Shown piece by piece: positions 1-9,408 of a stretch of 64,000 bases of DNA. The position numbers were made by a program, and so were the translations under genes. This stretch comes from Bacteroidales bacterium (GTDB taxonomy: Bacteria > Bacteroidota > Bacteroidia > Bacteroidales > UBA1556): contig JAGLCR010000007.1 in assembly GCA_023146135.1 (NCBI GenBank), forward strand, positions 78,810 to 142,809, given 5' to 3'. The notes below the pieces were generated by a model. That model was not told where the DNA came from. It ran no database searches and saw only the letters and a program-made list of their open reading frames with translations. Within the stretch, counting starts at the first letter, position 1; each line of letters opens with the position of its first letter.

Positions 1-708
1 CTCCCCAATGGCCATGTATATATCCGCAGCCATGCCATAATATTCCTTTACTTCTGGATTAACTTTTATTAAGCGATTAATCTCATTTAAAGCCATTTTG
101 TATTTACCTAGTTTTAGATATATTTGCTTTCGCTGGAGCACAATCCCTTTTTCAAAACCAAACTGCTTCTCCATGTCATCGTATACTTTTAATGCTGATT
201 TATAATCTTCGGCATAAATGTACATATTGGCCAATAGGTAATAATTATCCTTATCAAAAGGATGTGTTTTAACAAGAATTTGGGCTTCTTTTGCAGCGTT
301 TTTATAATCCTTTTGTTGCTTGTAAATCCCAATTATATTTTTATGATACCAAATATTATTTGGGTCTAAAGCCGAGGCCTTTTTTGCGTATTCCAATGCT
401 TTAGATTGTGCTTTTGTAGTCTTAGAATATAAAATGATGCGACTCATTTCATAATAGGCTGCATCATTATTTGGATTGTCTTTCAAGGCTGCTTTTAGGC
501 TCATATATGCAAGCTCCCGTTCTCCATTAAGGAGTTGTTTACGGGCTTGAAGTACCTTTGAGGTGGACGATACTTCATCAGCACTTCTTTTGTATTCAAG
601 TGCCGAATCATTGTTTCTATCACCCTTTATTTTTTTTGATGAACTACACGAGGAAGCCAAATAAAGCATAGTGAAAAACAAGAAATATGTAAGATGTTTT
701 AAGCTCAA
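1..708 (-). CDS. TPR-repeat lipoprotein (partial, C-terminus beyond window)
   Basis: This is an open frame on the minus strand that runs off the left edge, so the C-terminus is missing. No ATG suits the start. I take the TTG at 708, which gives MSLKHLTYFLFF...LASSC, a lipoprotein signal with the lipobox Cys followed by SSSKK. A second in-frame TTG at 726 would add six residues. Downstream are degenerate tetratricopeptide repeats, with phrases such as ALEYAKKASALDPNN and LVKTHPFDKDNYYLLANMY. TPR lipoproteins of this kind are common envelope scaffold proteins in Bacteroidota, but the specific role cannot be told. A TATCTTTG promoter element lies upstream at 741-748. Confidence 0.75.
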   Translation of the reverse strand, partial: MSLKHLTYFLFFTMLYLASSCSSSKKIKGDRNNDSALEYKRSADEVSSTSKVLQARKQLLNGERELAYMSLKAALKDNPNNDAAYYEMSRIILYSKTTKAQSKALEYAKKASALDPNNIWYHKNIIGIYKQQKDYKNAAKEAQILVKTHPFDKDNYYLLANMYIYAEDYKSALKVYDDMEKQFGFEKGIVLQRKQIYLKLGKYKMALNEINRLIKVNPEVKEYYGMAADIYMAIGE

Positions 709-1093
709 AACGATGGTGTTTGTCAAATTATTTATTGAGGCAAAGATAGTGGAAAAATAGGGTGTTTTTGCAGTAAAATAGCCGATAAATCAAGAGCAAG
801 GAAAGCCCTATGCCAATGCATGATCTGTCACGAATCGCTCTCGTAATTTTTCAACGCATTATTGTTCAATGTATTAATATTTTAGCTGACTTAGCCAATT
901 ATTCTAATCCTTATAAACTCAATTCTTATGAAAACACCACTTCAATTGCCCCAATTGGCAAAGGACATGTATTTATATCGTATTACTACTAAAAAAACAG
1001 GCTGTTGAAAGTGGGTGCTTTATTGTGAATTAATTAGTCTATTCCTTACAGAAGGCAAAAACAATGCTGTGCCTTCTGAAGGAATATTTTATC
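709..1093. other. Intergenic region with no recognised gene
   Basis: About 385 bases between the TPR lipoprotein and the nucleotidyltransferase, which are both read leftwards. A 60-codon plus-strand frame at 810-992 and a 26-codon frame from ATG 928 are open, but neither has a recognisable domain, signal or promoter. The inverted match TCCTTCAGAAGGC / GCCTTCTGAAGGA around 1048-1083 could fold into a hairpin between the genes. It lies just beyond the nucleotidyltransferase stop and could act as its terminator. Confidence 0.4.
741..748 (-). promoter_or_regulatory. -7 promoter element TATCTTTG
   Basis: On the minus strand this matches the Bacteroidota -7 consensus TAnnTTTG, about 15 to 33 bases before the candidate TTG starts of the TPR lipoprotein. 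I see no good -33 TTTG at the usual distance, so this is a partial promoter match. Confidence 0.4.
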
Positions 1094-2095
1094 CTACTTC
1101 AGAGTAGAAAAATCACCAATACTCAAATCAGCAGCAGCCATTTTGTAAATCACCGAATTACCTATCATTGAGTTATCGATAAAACCTCCTTCAATTTCAC
1201 TACCGTTTCCGATAATTGAATTGGAAACCACCGAATTACGAATCATCGTATTCGCTCCTATGGAAACATGGGGTCCAACCACTGAATTTTCAATAATTAC
1301 GCCCTCTCCAATATAGCAAGGCTCAATAATCTGTGTATTGTTCAGCTTTACGGAATCGGCCATCAACTTTTCATCTTTACTCAAAGCCAAAACTCGGTTA
1401 TTAGTATAGACAGTTGCATCCTTATTACCGCAATCTAACCATTCGTCCACTTGACCAGAATAAAACTTCAACCCTTTTAGTTTCATATTCTCCAAGGCAT
1501 CGGTCAATTGATATTCACCACCTTTCACAATATTATTGTCCATCAAATACTGTAGCTCTTTCTGTAAGTTTTCACCATCACGGAAGTAGTATATTCCGAT
1601 AATAGCTTCATCGGAAACAAATTCGGCTGGTTTTTCCACAAAGTCAGTAATCACACCATCATCTCCTTTTTTTACCACACCAAAAGCAGAGGGGTCTGCT
1701 ACTTTATGCGTCCAAATAATACCATCTTTTTCAGCATCTAATTTGAAATCGGCATCGAACAAAGTATCCGCAAAAGCTACAATCACATTTCCTTGCATCG
1801 AATCTGCTGCACAGTTTATTGCATGAGCTGTACCCAAAGCCTCTCGCTGATAATAGATACTTCCTTTCGCACCCAAGCTTTCGGCAATACCTATTAATGT
1901 ATTCTCTACTTCGGCCCCAAAATCGCCTATAATAAAGGCAATTTCGTCCACCTCTTGCCCAGCTACTTTTACAATACCTTCTGAGAGGCGTTGCACGATA
2001 GGTTTACCAGCAATATTGATTAATGGTTTTGGTATAGTTAATGTATGAGGTCGCATACGCTTTCCCATGCCTGCCATTGGAATAATTATTTTCAT
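1094..2095 (-). CDS. Sugar-phosphate nucleotidyltransferase (NDP-sugar pyrophosphorylase family)
   Basis: The 333-residue protein begins MKIIIPMAGMGKRMRPHTL followed by PKPLINIAGKPI. This is the nucleotide-binding G-x-G-x-R-x-R-P-x-T...KP signature of enzymes that join an NTP to a sugar 1-phosphate and release pyrophosphate. An N-terminal Rossmann-like transferase domain (about 1-235) is followed by hexapeptide-repeat sequence (about 250-325, with phrases such as SVVGPHVSIGANTMIRNSVV), predicting a left-handed beta helix. This architecture occurs in glucose-1-phosphate thymidylyl/uridylyl- and mannose-1-phosphate guanylyltransferases; the sugar and nucleotide cannot be chosen from sequence alone. 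It acts in the cytoplasm, supplying activated sugars for envelope polysaccharide. It is a single gene, separated from dut by a repeat block. Confidence 0.9.
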   Translation of the reverse strand: MKIIIPMAGMGKRMRPHTLTIPKPLINIAGKPIVQRLSEGIVKVAGQEVDEIAFIIGDFGAEVENTLIGIAESLGAKGSIYYQREALGTAHAINCAADSMQGNVIVAFADTLFDADFKLDAEKDGIIWTHKVADPSAFGVVKKGDDGVITDFVEKPAEFVSDEAIIGIYYFRDGENLQKELQYLMDNNIVKGGEYQLTDALENMKLKGLKFYSGQVDEWLDCGNKDATVYTNNRVLALSKDEKLMADSVKLNNTQIIEPCYIGEGVIIENSVVGPHVSIGANTMIRNSVVSNSIIGNGSEIEGGFIDNSMIGNSVIYKMAAADLSIGDFSTLK

Positions 2096-2203
2096 GTCTT
2101 TTATTTTTTGATAGCATCTAATTCGCTAATGGTTTTATTATTAATCTAGTTTAGATATTGTATATCTGTTAATTCATTTTAATATGAACCAGTCGAACGG
2201 CGT

Positions 2204-2544
2204 AATTTTGCAGCCAGTATCTGAGCTTTTTGTTTCTATTGATAGCCTTCGACAAGCCCTTCGATAAGCTCAGGGACCTTGTTCATGGTAACTGAGCCTG
2301 TAAAAGCTGGTGACTGAGCCTGCCGAAGTCCCATAAGTACCCTTCATCATACTTCGCCATACTGAGTGATTTTGCAGTCTGTACTTGAGTTTTGTGTTTT
2401 TATTGACGGCCCTTCGACAAGCTCAGGGGCCTTGCGTTTGTGAATATCCTTCTCAAGTCTTCTGCTTCGTCATGTCGAGTGATTTGCCTTTTCGGCAAAT
2501 CGTATCGAGACATGTCGAAGCTCGGTAGCTGAGCCTGCCGAAGC
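2204..2544. repeat. Intergenic repeat block (CTTCGACAAGCTCAG family)
   Basis: The gap between dut and the nucleotidyltransferase is filled by repeats. Two diverged copies of a unit of roughly 70 bases start at about 2204 and 2368: both read TTTTGCAG, then TTGAG/CTGAG, then TATTGA, and end in CCTTCGACAAG. Inverted versions CTGAGCCTGCCGAAG occur at 2314-2328 and 2530-2544. A hairpin GATTTGCC-TTTTC-GGCAAATC sits at 2481-2501, flanked by CATGTCGA on each side. The last unit reaches the dut stop region. Short palindromic elements with this core are widespread between genes in many Bacteroidota genomes. A second cluster lies at 34286-34412. Confidence 0.8.
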
Positions 2545-2975
2545 TATACCCCAGTACTCCCAAACCCTCCTGCACCACGTTCAGTTTCCTCAAGGCTTTC
2601 CACTAATTTCCAATCAGCTTGCTCGTGAGCCGCAATCACCATCTGAGCAATACGATCTCCCGTTTTCACTATAAAACTTTCGTTGGATAGATTAATTAAA
2701 ATAACCATAATCTCTCCTCGATAATCGGCATCGATAGTTCCTGGTGTATTTAGCACGGTAATTCCCTTTTTTATGGCCAAACCACTTCTTGGCCGAACTT
2801 GTGCCTCATAGCCCACAGGCAATTCCATAAACAAGCCAGTTTTTACTAAAATACGCTCCATCGGTTGCATAAGAATATCCTTTTCAATAAATGCTCTAAG
2901 ATCTACTCCTGCTGATGCTTTAGTACCATAATTTGGAACAGAATTATTCGATTTATTTACAATTTTTATTTCCAT
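2544..2975 (-). CDS. dut: Deoxyuridine 5'-triphosphate nucleotidohydrolase (dUTPase)
   Basis: The 143-residue protein has the usual trimeric dUTPase length and all conserved motifs in order: ASAGVDLRA near the N-terminus, [11 protein letters not shown], the uracil-recognition loop [14 protein letters not shown] with its catalytic Asp and Tyr, DRIAQMVI, and the C-terminal arm [10 protein letters not shown] that closes over the nucleotide. It hydrolyses dUTP to dUMP and pyrophosphate, keeping uracil out of DNA and feeding thymidylate synthesis. It is transcribed alone, divergently from the peptide transporter. A TATATTTG promoter element lies 20 bases upstream of the ATG. Confidence 0.97.
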   Translation of the reverse strand: MEIKIVNKSNNSVPNYGTKASAGVDLRAFIEKDILMQPMERILVKTGLFMELPVGYEAQVRPRSGLAIKKGITVLNTPGTIDADYRGEIMVILINLSNESFIVKTGDRIAQMVIAAHEQADWKLVESLEETERGAGGFGSTGV

Positions 2976-2994
2976 AATTAGTTTGATTTGCTCG

Positions 2995-3002
2995 CAAATA
3001 TA
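2995..3002 (-). promoter_or_regulatory. -7 promoter element TATATTTG for dut
   Basis: Read on the minus strand, TATATTTG fits TAnnTTTG and would start transcription about 10-15 bases before the dut ATG. No clear TTTG is seen at the -33 position. Confidence 0.45.
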
Positions 3003-3089
3003 AGGCTTTTAGAAAAGGTAAATACCTTAGTGTTTCAGGCTTTTTTCAATGATTAATTAACATAAAGTTAAACATTAAGGCATTTTGCT

Positions 3090-3097
3090 TATTTTTG
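3090..3097 (+). promoter_or_regulatory. -7 promoter element TATTTTTG for the peptide transporter
   Basis: TATTTTTG matches TAnnTTTG and lies 56 bases before the ATG of the POT transporter, in the divergent region shared with dut. The -33 half is not convincing. Confidence 0.4.
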
Positions 3098-3152
3098 CGG
3101 CCTTTGACAAACACAGGAAATCTAAATTTATTATTAATCAATATATTACATT

Positions 3153-4694
3153 ATGTTTAAAGGACATCCTAAAGGATTAATTCCAGCCGCCCTGGCTAAT
3201 ATGGGAGAACGTTTTGGTTTTTACACCATGATGGCAATTTTAGTACTTTTTTTACAAGCAAAATTTGGTTTGAGCGGAACTAACGCTGGTTACATTTATT
3301 CAGGATTCTATTTTGGTATCTATGGATTTGCTTTGGTTGGAGGTATTATTGCGGATAGAATTCAGAATTTTAAGGGTACTATCTTTGCTGGTTTATTACT
3401 AATGGGAGCTGGCTATGTTATTATGGCTTACCCTACACCTACACCTGTTTCAAGTGTTTCTCTTTACTTAACAATCTCTATTATTGGTCTGTTCGTTATT
3501 GCTTTTGGAAATGGGTTATTTAAAGGTAACTTACAGGCTTTAGTAGGACAAATGTATGATAACGAGAAGTATGAGCCCATGAGAGATTCTGGTTTCTCTT
3601 TGTTCTATGCTTTTATTAATATAGGTGCTATTTTTGCTCCTTTTACTGCTATTGGAGTTCGTAACTGGTGGTTAGGAAAATACAATTTTACTTATGATGG
3701 TAGTTTGCCTGAGTATTGTCATTCCTTTTTGAATGGTTCTTTGTCATCAGAGTCAGTTGTTAATTTTCAGGCTGCTGCAGAAAAAGCTTCTGGAACAACA
3801 GTAACAGACTTAACGATTTTTTCTAATGAATATCTAAACGTCTTTAATGAAGGTTTTCATTATGCATTTGGGATAGCTATCATTGCAATGGCTATATCAA
3901 CAGTTATATTTTTAGTGAATAAAAATAAATTTCCTGATCCTAAAAACGGTAAGTCAGCTGGTGTTGAAATAACCGAAGAGATTAAAATGGAGGCTAAAGA
4001 AGTGGCCCAACGCATGTATGCTTTATTAGCCGTTTTTGGTGTTGTTATCTTCTTCTGGTTTTCTTTCCATCAAAATGGGTTAACACTTACCTTTTTTGCA
4101 AGAGACTATACCGACTTAAGCTTATTGGTTTTCACCATAGGTGGTATCACATTTAAAGGTGCTGAGGTATTTCAAGCTATGAATCCTATATTTGTAGTTG
4201 TACTAACCCCTATTCTTGTTGGACTATTTGGCTGGTTACGAAACAAAGGTATAGAGCCATCAACTCCAAAAAAGATTGCCATTGGTATGGGAATTGCCTC
4301 TTTAGGTTTTGTAGTCATGGTATTAGGATCTTTCGGACTACCTTTATTTACTGAGATTAGCACCGCTCACGGAGGAATTCCTTTGGCTGATGATGCTCGT
4401 GTTACTCCTTTCCTTTTATTAGGAACCTATTTTATACTCACAGTAGCGGAGTTATTTATAAGCCCAATGGGTATTTCATTTGTATCTAAAGTTGCACCTC
4501 CACAATATCAAGGCTTGATGCAAGGTGGTTGGCTTGGTGCTACTGCATTAGGAAATGGCCTACTATTTATTGGTGCTATACTTTACGAAACTATTCCTAT
4601 TTGGATGACTTGGAGCATCTTCGTTGTTGCAACTGCAATATCAATGTTTACCATTATGTTTATGGTAAAATGGTTGGAACGTGTTTCGGAGTAA
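3153..4694 (+). CDS. POT/PTR family proton-coupled oligopeptide transporter
   Basis: The 513-residue polytopic membrane protein carries the POT signature near its start: ALANMGERFGFYTMMAIL contains the ExxERFxY-like proton-coupling motif. Further family features are FGNGLFKGNLQALVGQMY in the first bundle and a long loop (about 175-235) between the halves. About 12-14 hydrophobic segments are visible. The family imports di- and tripeptides with protons across the inner membrane. The C-terminal segment FISPMGISFVSKVAPPQYQGLMQGGW is the conserved helix-10 region. A clear rho-independent terminator follows the stop at 4714, so the gene is monocistronic. Confidence 0.93.
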   Translation: MFKGHPKGLIPAALANMGERFGFYTMMAILVLFLQAKFGLSGTNAGYIYSGFYFGIYGFALVGGIIADRIQNFKGTIFAGLLLMGAGYVIMAYPTPTPVSSVSLYLTISIIGLFVIAFGNGLFKGNLQALVGQMYDNEKYEPMRDSGFSLFYAFINIGAIFAPFTAIGVRNWWLGKYNFTYDGSLPEYCHSFLNGSLSSESVVNFQAAAEKASGTTVTDLTIFSNEYLNVFNEGFHYAFGIAIIAMAISTVIFLVNKNKFPDPKNGKSAGVEITEEIKMEAKEVAQRMYALLAVFGVVIFFWFSFHQNGLTLTFFARDYTDLSLLVFTIGGITFKGAEVFQAMNPIFVVVLTPILVGLFGWLRNKGIEPSTPKKIAIGMGIASLGFVVMVLGSFGLPLFTEISTAHGGIPLADDARVTPFLLLGTYFILTVAELFISPMGISFVSKVAPPQYQGLMQGGWLGATALGNGLLFIGAILYETIPIWMTWSIFVVATAISMFTIMFMVKWLERVSE

Positions 4695-4713
4695 TTTGAA
4701 ATAAAAAATATTG

Positions 4714-4753
4714 AAAGCTGCTTTGGGTTATTCTCGAAGCAGCTTTTTTATTT
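4714..4753 (+). terminator. Rho-independent terminator after the peptide transporter
   Basis: Stem AAAGCTGCTT (4714-4723) pairs perfectly with AAGCAGCTTT (4737-4746), followed by a T-rich run. It lies inside the longest open frame of the next gene, which argues that the next gene really begins downstream of it. Confidence 0.85.
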
Positions 4754-4794
4754 TTAAATATCCTATCTTTACACCAAATACTAAAAGCACAGTA

Positions 4795-6621
4795 ATGACC
4801 CCAAAGAAAAGGCCTTCGAAAAAAAGATCTAAAAAGAACCCAAACAAACGAAAAAGGACGATTTCCTTTGTGTTGCTAGCTTTCTTTTTATTTATCGCTG
4901 GTGGCCTTTACTATGTTAATACCAATCTAAACAAACTCATTAGCTCAAAAATATACTCGCTCTATAATCAGTCCGAAGCGGTTAATTATTATAATTTACA
5001 CTTCGATAAACTTAGGGTAAACCTGCTCAGTATGAATATACATGTATATGGTGTACACTTTGAACCAAAGGTTAATGAGCATAAAGATTTTTTTGCAGAG
5101 AACGGAAGCATGGAAGTTAGTATTGGTAAAATCCTTATCGATGATGCCAGTATTATTGAGTTCCTATCGTCCAATAATATTAGTATTAAGGAATTTGTGG
5201 TTAAAGACTCGAAGATAAAGATTCGAAAAACAGCTGCTAAATTTCAACCCTTTGCGTTTATTGTAAAAACAGAACAGCCCGATTCATTGAAAATTCATAT
5301 TAGTATCCAAAAAATCAATATCACAAAGGCTGAATTATTGTATTTCAGACATGAAGCCAAGAATACAGAGAATAGTTTTGACGACTTCAATATGGAGATA
5401 ACAAAATTGGAATTAAATAAAGAACAGTCATTTAATTTCTCTTTGGATGAATTAAATGCTTCTCTAAATGATATTTCGTATCGAGGCAAAAACGGCACTT
5501 ATGTATCGATGCAGCAATTTCAAATGGGAGTGAAGAAATTCACTTCACAGAAAGCTAATGATGCGTTTAGTTTTGATTATAAAGATTTCTTTTTTCATAT
5601 TTCAAAGCCACAGTTTGTTACCGCAGATAGTGTTTACACTATTTCGGCAACGGAATTAAATATTAATAAATCAACAAGGCAACTTTTAATTTCAAATGCA
5701 ATACTTCACCCAAATTTAAGTAGAAAAGAATTTACAAAGAACTATAAATACCAAAAGCTTCGTCCCGAATTGAATATAGAGCATATTAAAATGACCAATA
5801 TTCATTTTGATAGACTGGTGGATATGGGAGAAGTATTTACAGACTCATTAATTATATCAGGGGTAGTGGCCGATTTGTATAAAAGTAAAAAAGCCCCCTT
5901 GAATAAGCGCAAAATCCCGCACTATCTTGCTTTGCAAATAAAAAGTATAAAACAACCGATGCATATAAATGTTGTTGAGGCTTCCGATGTGGAAATCAAT
6001 TTCACGCTTCAACAAGAAGATGGACGCTTGAGTAAAATAGCAATAAATAAAATCAATGGGCAATTGCATAATGTTCAGAACCGAAATTCATCTCAAAAAC
6101 TACTCCTCAATGCCAAAGGCCAAATTGAAAACAGTCTTCCTTTTGCGGTAAAACTCCAGTTTGATTATCATAGAGACTTATTTACCTACAGTGGTAAAGT
6201 TTATAAATCAAATTTAAAAAGAATCAGTACAATGATTCGCACTTTTGCTCCTATTGAAATAAGTAGTGGGGAGCTTAAAAGCATTGTGTTTAAGGGAGTG
6301 GCAAATCGGACGGACAGCCGTGGGGCGATGACATTTCTGTATAATAACTTAAATATTCAGTTGCATAATAAGGAGCCTGAACATAAAGCCAAATTTGGAA
6401 ATCAAATTCTTTCCTTTGCTGCCAATACCTATCTACTTTCTAATAATCCTGCTAATCCAAGCTTACCAGCTCGAAATGTTCAATTTGTAGTTGGCCGCAA
6501 TATGAATAAAGGATTTATTCATATTTTAGTACAGTCCTTGTTAAATGGAATGAAAGAAACCGTTATTCCATCTAGAGAAAACCGAAAGCGATATAAGAAA
6601 ATGAAAAAGCACGATCGTTAG
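4795..6621 (+). CDS. Membrane-anchored AsmA-like protein of unknown function
   Basis: The frame is open from 4711, but that part overlaps the terminator of the previous gene. The ATG at 4795 (MTPKKRPSKKRSKKNPNK...) is the better start and follows a TATCTTTA element at about 4764. The 608-residue product has a very basic N-terminus, one transmembrane helix (ISFVLLAFFLFIAGGLYYV) and a long periplasmic region of amphipathic beta-type sequence with repeated IDDASIIEFLSSNNISIKEFVV- and KINITKAELLYF-like segments. This resembles the AsmA/DUF748-like group, whose members are thought to help lipid traffic between membranes. The assignment rests on architecture only. The C-terminus is basic (RENRKRYKKMKKHDR). 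Confidence 0.6.
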   Translation: MTPKKRPSKKRSKKNPNKRKRTISFVLLAFFLFIAGGLYYVNTNLNKLISSKIYSLYNQSEAVNYYNLHFDKLRVNLLSMNIHVYGVHFEPKVNEHKDFFAENGSMEVSIGKILIDDASIIEFLSSNNISIKEFVVKDSKIKIRKTAAKFQPFAFIVKTEQPDSLKIHISIQKINITKAELLYFRHEAKNTENSFDDFNMEITKLELNKEQSFNFSLDELNASLNDISYRGKNGTYVSMQQFQMGVKKFTSQKANDAFSFDYKDFFFHISKPQFVTADSVYTISATELNINKSTRQLLISNAILHPNLSRKEFTKNYKYQKLRPELNIEHIKMTNIHFDRLVDMGEVFTDSLIISGVVADLYKSKKAPLNKRKIPHYLALQIKSIKQPMHINVVEASDVEINFTLQQEDGRLSKIAINKINGQLHNVQNRNSSQKLLLNAKGQIENSLPFAVKLQFDYHRDLFTYSGKVYKSNLKRISTMIRTFAPIEISSGELKSIVFKGVANRTDSRGAMTFLYNNLNIQLHNKEPEHKAKFGNQILSFAANTYLLSNNPANPSLPARNVQFVVGRNMNKGFIHILVQSLLNGMKETVIPSRENRKRYKKMKKHDR

Positions 6622-6677
6622 AAAACGATAAGAAACACGATAGTTTTTAGTATCCTTGCAAAATCAAACTATCAGCA

Positions 6678-7625
6678 ATGCAAGAATATCCATGGAAACA
6701 TCATCGTCGCTTTAATGCTTATGCTCAATATTTTGAGCGTACTTTTGGCGAGCGCATACAGAAGGTTACAATTGATGCCGGCTTTACCTGCCCAAATCGA
6801 GATGGCAAGCTAGCTCGTGGAGGCTGCACTTATTGTAATAATGATGCATTCAATCCATCTTATAATACACCCAGTAAAAGCGTAAAACAACAGATTGAAG
6901 AGGGAATTGAATTTCATGCGAATCGCTATCGTAGAGCCTCACAATATTTGGCCTACTTCCAAGCATACTCCAATACGTATAAGCCTTTGGAGGAGCTAAA
7001 ACGTATTTATGCCCCCGCATTGGAACAAGAAAAAGTGCAAGGAATTGTTATTGGTACCCGCACCGATTGTATGGATGAAGAAAAGTTGAAATACTTTGCT
7101 GATATCGCCAAAACTCATTACGTAATATTGGAATATGGCATCGAATCCTGCTATGATAAAACCTTGAATCTCATCAATCGAGGTCATGATTTTCAATCGG
7201 CAGTAGATATGATTGAGCTTACTCATTCCTATAACCTAAAAGTGGGTGCTCATATGATATTTGGGTTGCCAGGAGAGAGTAGAGAAGAAATGTTGGCTGA
7301 GGCCGAGATACTCTCCGAGCTCCCTTTGAACAATATCAAATTCCATCAGCTGCAGATAATCACGGGCACTGCAATGGAAAAGGATTATGCCAAACATCCT
7401 GAACATTATCAGTTCTTCGAATTAGATGAATATGTAAATTTTATGGTTGACTTTGTGGAGCGCTTAAACCCAAATTTTGTAATCGAACGCTTTGCAGGTG
7501 AAGTTCCTCCACGATTTTTGGCTGGACCAGGATGGGGAAAGATTCGTAATGATCAGATTTTACAGAAAATTGAACGCCGATTGGAGGAGCGCGATACCTG
7601 GCAGGGCCGCTTATTTCAATCATAA
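6678..7625 (+). CDS. Radical SAM protein of the YhcC (TIGR01212) family
   Basis: The 315-residue protein carries its iron-sulfur cysteines at C38, C50 and C53 ([18 protein letters not shown]), the spacing of the YhcC/TIGR01212 family rather than the classical CxxxCxxC. Other family landmarks are [35 protein letters not shown] and [18 protein letters not shown]. The reaction of this family is not firmly established; a role in RNA or translation has been suggested. It follows the AsmA-like gene by 56 bases, with a TATCCTTG element at 6651-6658 that may give it its own promoter. Confidence 0.9.
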   Translation: MQEYPWKHHRRFNAYAQYFERTFGERIQKVTIDAGFTCPNRDGKLARGGCTYCNNDAFNPSYNTPSKSVKQQIEEGIEFHANRYRRASQYLAYFQAYSNTYKPLEELKRIYAPALEQEKVQGIVIGTRTDCMDEEKLKYFADIAKTHYVILEYGIESCYDKTLNLINRGHDFQSAVDMIELTHSYNLKVGAHMIFGLPGESREEMLAEAEILSELPLNNIKFHQLQIITGTAMEKDYAKHPEHYQFFELDEYVNFMVDFVERLNPNFVIERFAGEVPPRFLAGPGWGKIRNDQILQKIERRLEERDTWQGRLFQS

Positions 7626-7728
7626 TGGACATTATTAGTAACGCATGAAAAATAATTACCTTATTTTTACCTTGCAATTTGGAAGTTGAATTTCCAAATA
7701 ACAAGCTTAAACATTAATTTATTACCCA

Positions 7729-9273
7729 ATGATTAAAGACACCCAAATAGTAGTCACTCCTGAAGAAGCGGCAAAAGAAGAACTTTATACGGCTAAAGTA
7801 GCAGAATCTTTAGCCATTGAGCTAAAAGAAATTACCGCAATCAAAGTATTGAAACGCTCCATTGATGCACGAAAAGGCCAGGTAAAAATACTAATGCGCC
7901 TTGAGGTTTACATTGGTGAAGAAATGCCTGAGGAAGATTTGGAATTGCATTATCCTGATGTAAAAGATAAGGAGGCTGTGATTATTGTTGGCTCAGGCCC
8001 TGCAGGACTTTTTGCAGCCTTGCGTCTGATTGAATTGGGGATGAAACCTATTATTTTAGAGCGTGGCAAAGAGGTAAGCGATCGAAAATTGGATATTGCA
8101 AAAATTAATCGAGAGAGTATTGTAGACCCCGATTCAAATTATGCTTTTGGTGAAGGTGGTGCCGGAACTTTTTCAGATGGCAAACTTTATACCCGCTCAA
8201 AGAAGCGAGGCAATGTGCAATCCGTATTAAAAATATTGCAACAGCATGGTGCCGACCCTGATATTATGGTGGATGCACATCCACATATTGGTACGAATAA
8301 ACTACCTCGCATTATCCAAAAGATTAGAGAAACAATAGTCAATGCTGGAGGTGAATTCCATTTTAACCATCGAGTAGACGGGCTAATTATTGATAGTAAA
8401 CAAATAAAAGGGGTAAAAGTTGGAGATAATAGCTTTAAAGGAAAAGCAGTGATACTTGCTACAGGCCACTCAGCTCGTGATATTTATGAACTTCTGCATG
8501 AAAACAATATTTTGCTTGAAGCCAAATCATTTGCCATGGGCGTTCGTATTGAGCATCCTCAAAAGCTGATTGACCAAATTCAATATCACTGTAAAATACG
8601 AGACGAATATTTACCTGCGGCAGCCTATAGCTTGGTAAAGCAAGTGGATGGTCGTGGTGTGTATTCATTTTGTATGTGCCCAGGTGGTTTTATTGTGCCT
8701 GCTGCCACAGCAGATAATGAGGTAGTGGTAAATGGCATGTCACCTTCACGTCGCGATTCAAAATACGCTAATTCAGGAATGGTGGTTGAGATACGCACAG
8801 AGGACTTAGAACAGTATAAAGAATATGGAGTATTAGCAGGTTTGCAATTTCAAAAGGAGTATGAACAAATGGCTTTTCGTAACGGAGGCATGGGTCAAGT
8901 AGCTCCTGCACAGCGGATGATGGACTTTGTAAAAGGAAAGGTATCCAATGGGATACCAGATACTTCTTATCAACCAGGAATTATTTCTTCGCCCATGCAT
9001 ATGTGGTTACCCGAGCATATTGGAAAACGATTACAGGAGGGTTTCAAAATATTTGGCAAGAAAATGAATGGCTATTTAACCAATGATGCTGTAATTATTG
9101 GTGTTGAGTCACGCACTTCCTCCCCTATTCGTATTCCTCGCGAAAAGGAGAATTTACAACATACCGAAATAAAAGGTCTTTATCCCTGTGGCGAAGGTGC
9201 AGGTTATGCAGGTGGTATTGTATCAGCGGCAGTTGATGGGCAGCGAGTGGCGGAGGCCTTATTAGGCAATTAA
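7729..9273 (+). CDS. FAD-dependent oxidoreductase (uncharacterised flavoprotein)
   Basis: The 514-residue protein has an N-terminal domain of about 80 residues, then a dinucleotide-binding fold at 84-110 (VIIVGSGPAGLFAALRLIELG, glycines 88-93) followed by ILERGKEVSDRKLDI. Other landmarks are YAFGEGGAGTFSDGKLYTR, VILATGHSARDIYELL and the C-terminal FAD motif LYPCGEGAGYAGGIVSAAVDGQRVAEAL. This combination is typical of a widespread bacterial group annotated as FAD-dependent dehydrogenases, related to GidA/HI0933-like flavoproteins. The substrate is unknown. It stands alone, with 100 bases upstream. Confidence 0.85.
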   Translation: MIKDTQIVVTPEEAAKEELYTAKVAESLAIELKEITAIKVLKRSIDARKGQVKILMRLEVYIGEEMPEEDLELHYPDVKDKEAVIIVGSGPAGLFAALRLIELGMKPIILERGKEVSDRKLDIAKINRESIVDPDSNYAFGEGGAGTFSDGKLYTRSKKRGNVQSVLKILQQHGADPDIMVDAHPHIGTNKLPRIIQKIRETIVNAGGEFHFNHRVDGLIIDSKQIKGVKVGDNSFKGKAVILATGHSARDIYELLHENNILLEAKSFAMGVRIEHPQKLIDQIQYHCKIRDEYLPAAAYSLVKQVDGRGVYSFCMCPGGFIVPAATADNEVVVNGMSPSRRDSKYANSGMVVEIRTEDLEQYKEYGVLAGLQFQKEYEQMAFRNGGMGQVAPAQRMMDFVKGKVSNGIPDTSYQPGIISSPMHMWLPEHIGKRLQEGFKIFGKKMNGYLTNDAVIIGVESRTSSPIRIPREKENLQHTEIKGLYPCGEGAGYAGGIVSAAVDGQRVAEALLGN

Positions 9274-9354
9274 GTTTTGTAGGGGGAATACCTCTTGCAG
9301 GTTTTAGGAAAATATTCTGTAGTGAATAGAGCGCAATTTCAAAATGATAGGGCA

Positions 9355-9385
9355 TAAAAAAAGCACCTAAGTCTCCTTAGATGCT
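9355..9385 (-). terminator. Rho-independent terminator of the ACT-domain gene
   Basis: On the minus strand, AGCATCTAAG-gaga-CTTAGGTGCT forms a ten-pair stem with one G-U pair, followed by seven T residues. It lies about 25 bases past the stop of the ACT-domain gene. Confidence 0.8.
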
Positions 9386-9408
9386 ATATTATCTTTTGAG
9401 TTTATATG

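Noticed and set aside
810..992. 60-codon plus-strand open frame
   Set aside because: No recognisable domain, signal peptide or promoter; composition is like the surrounding intergenic DNA.
4711..4794. N-terminal extension of the AsmA-like gene
   Set aside because: It overlaps a clear terminator hairpin of the previous gene; the ATG at 4795 follows a promoter-like element and gives a sensible basic N-terminus.
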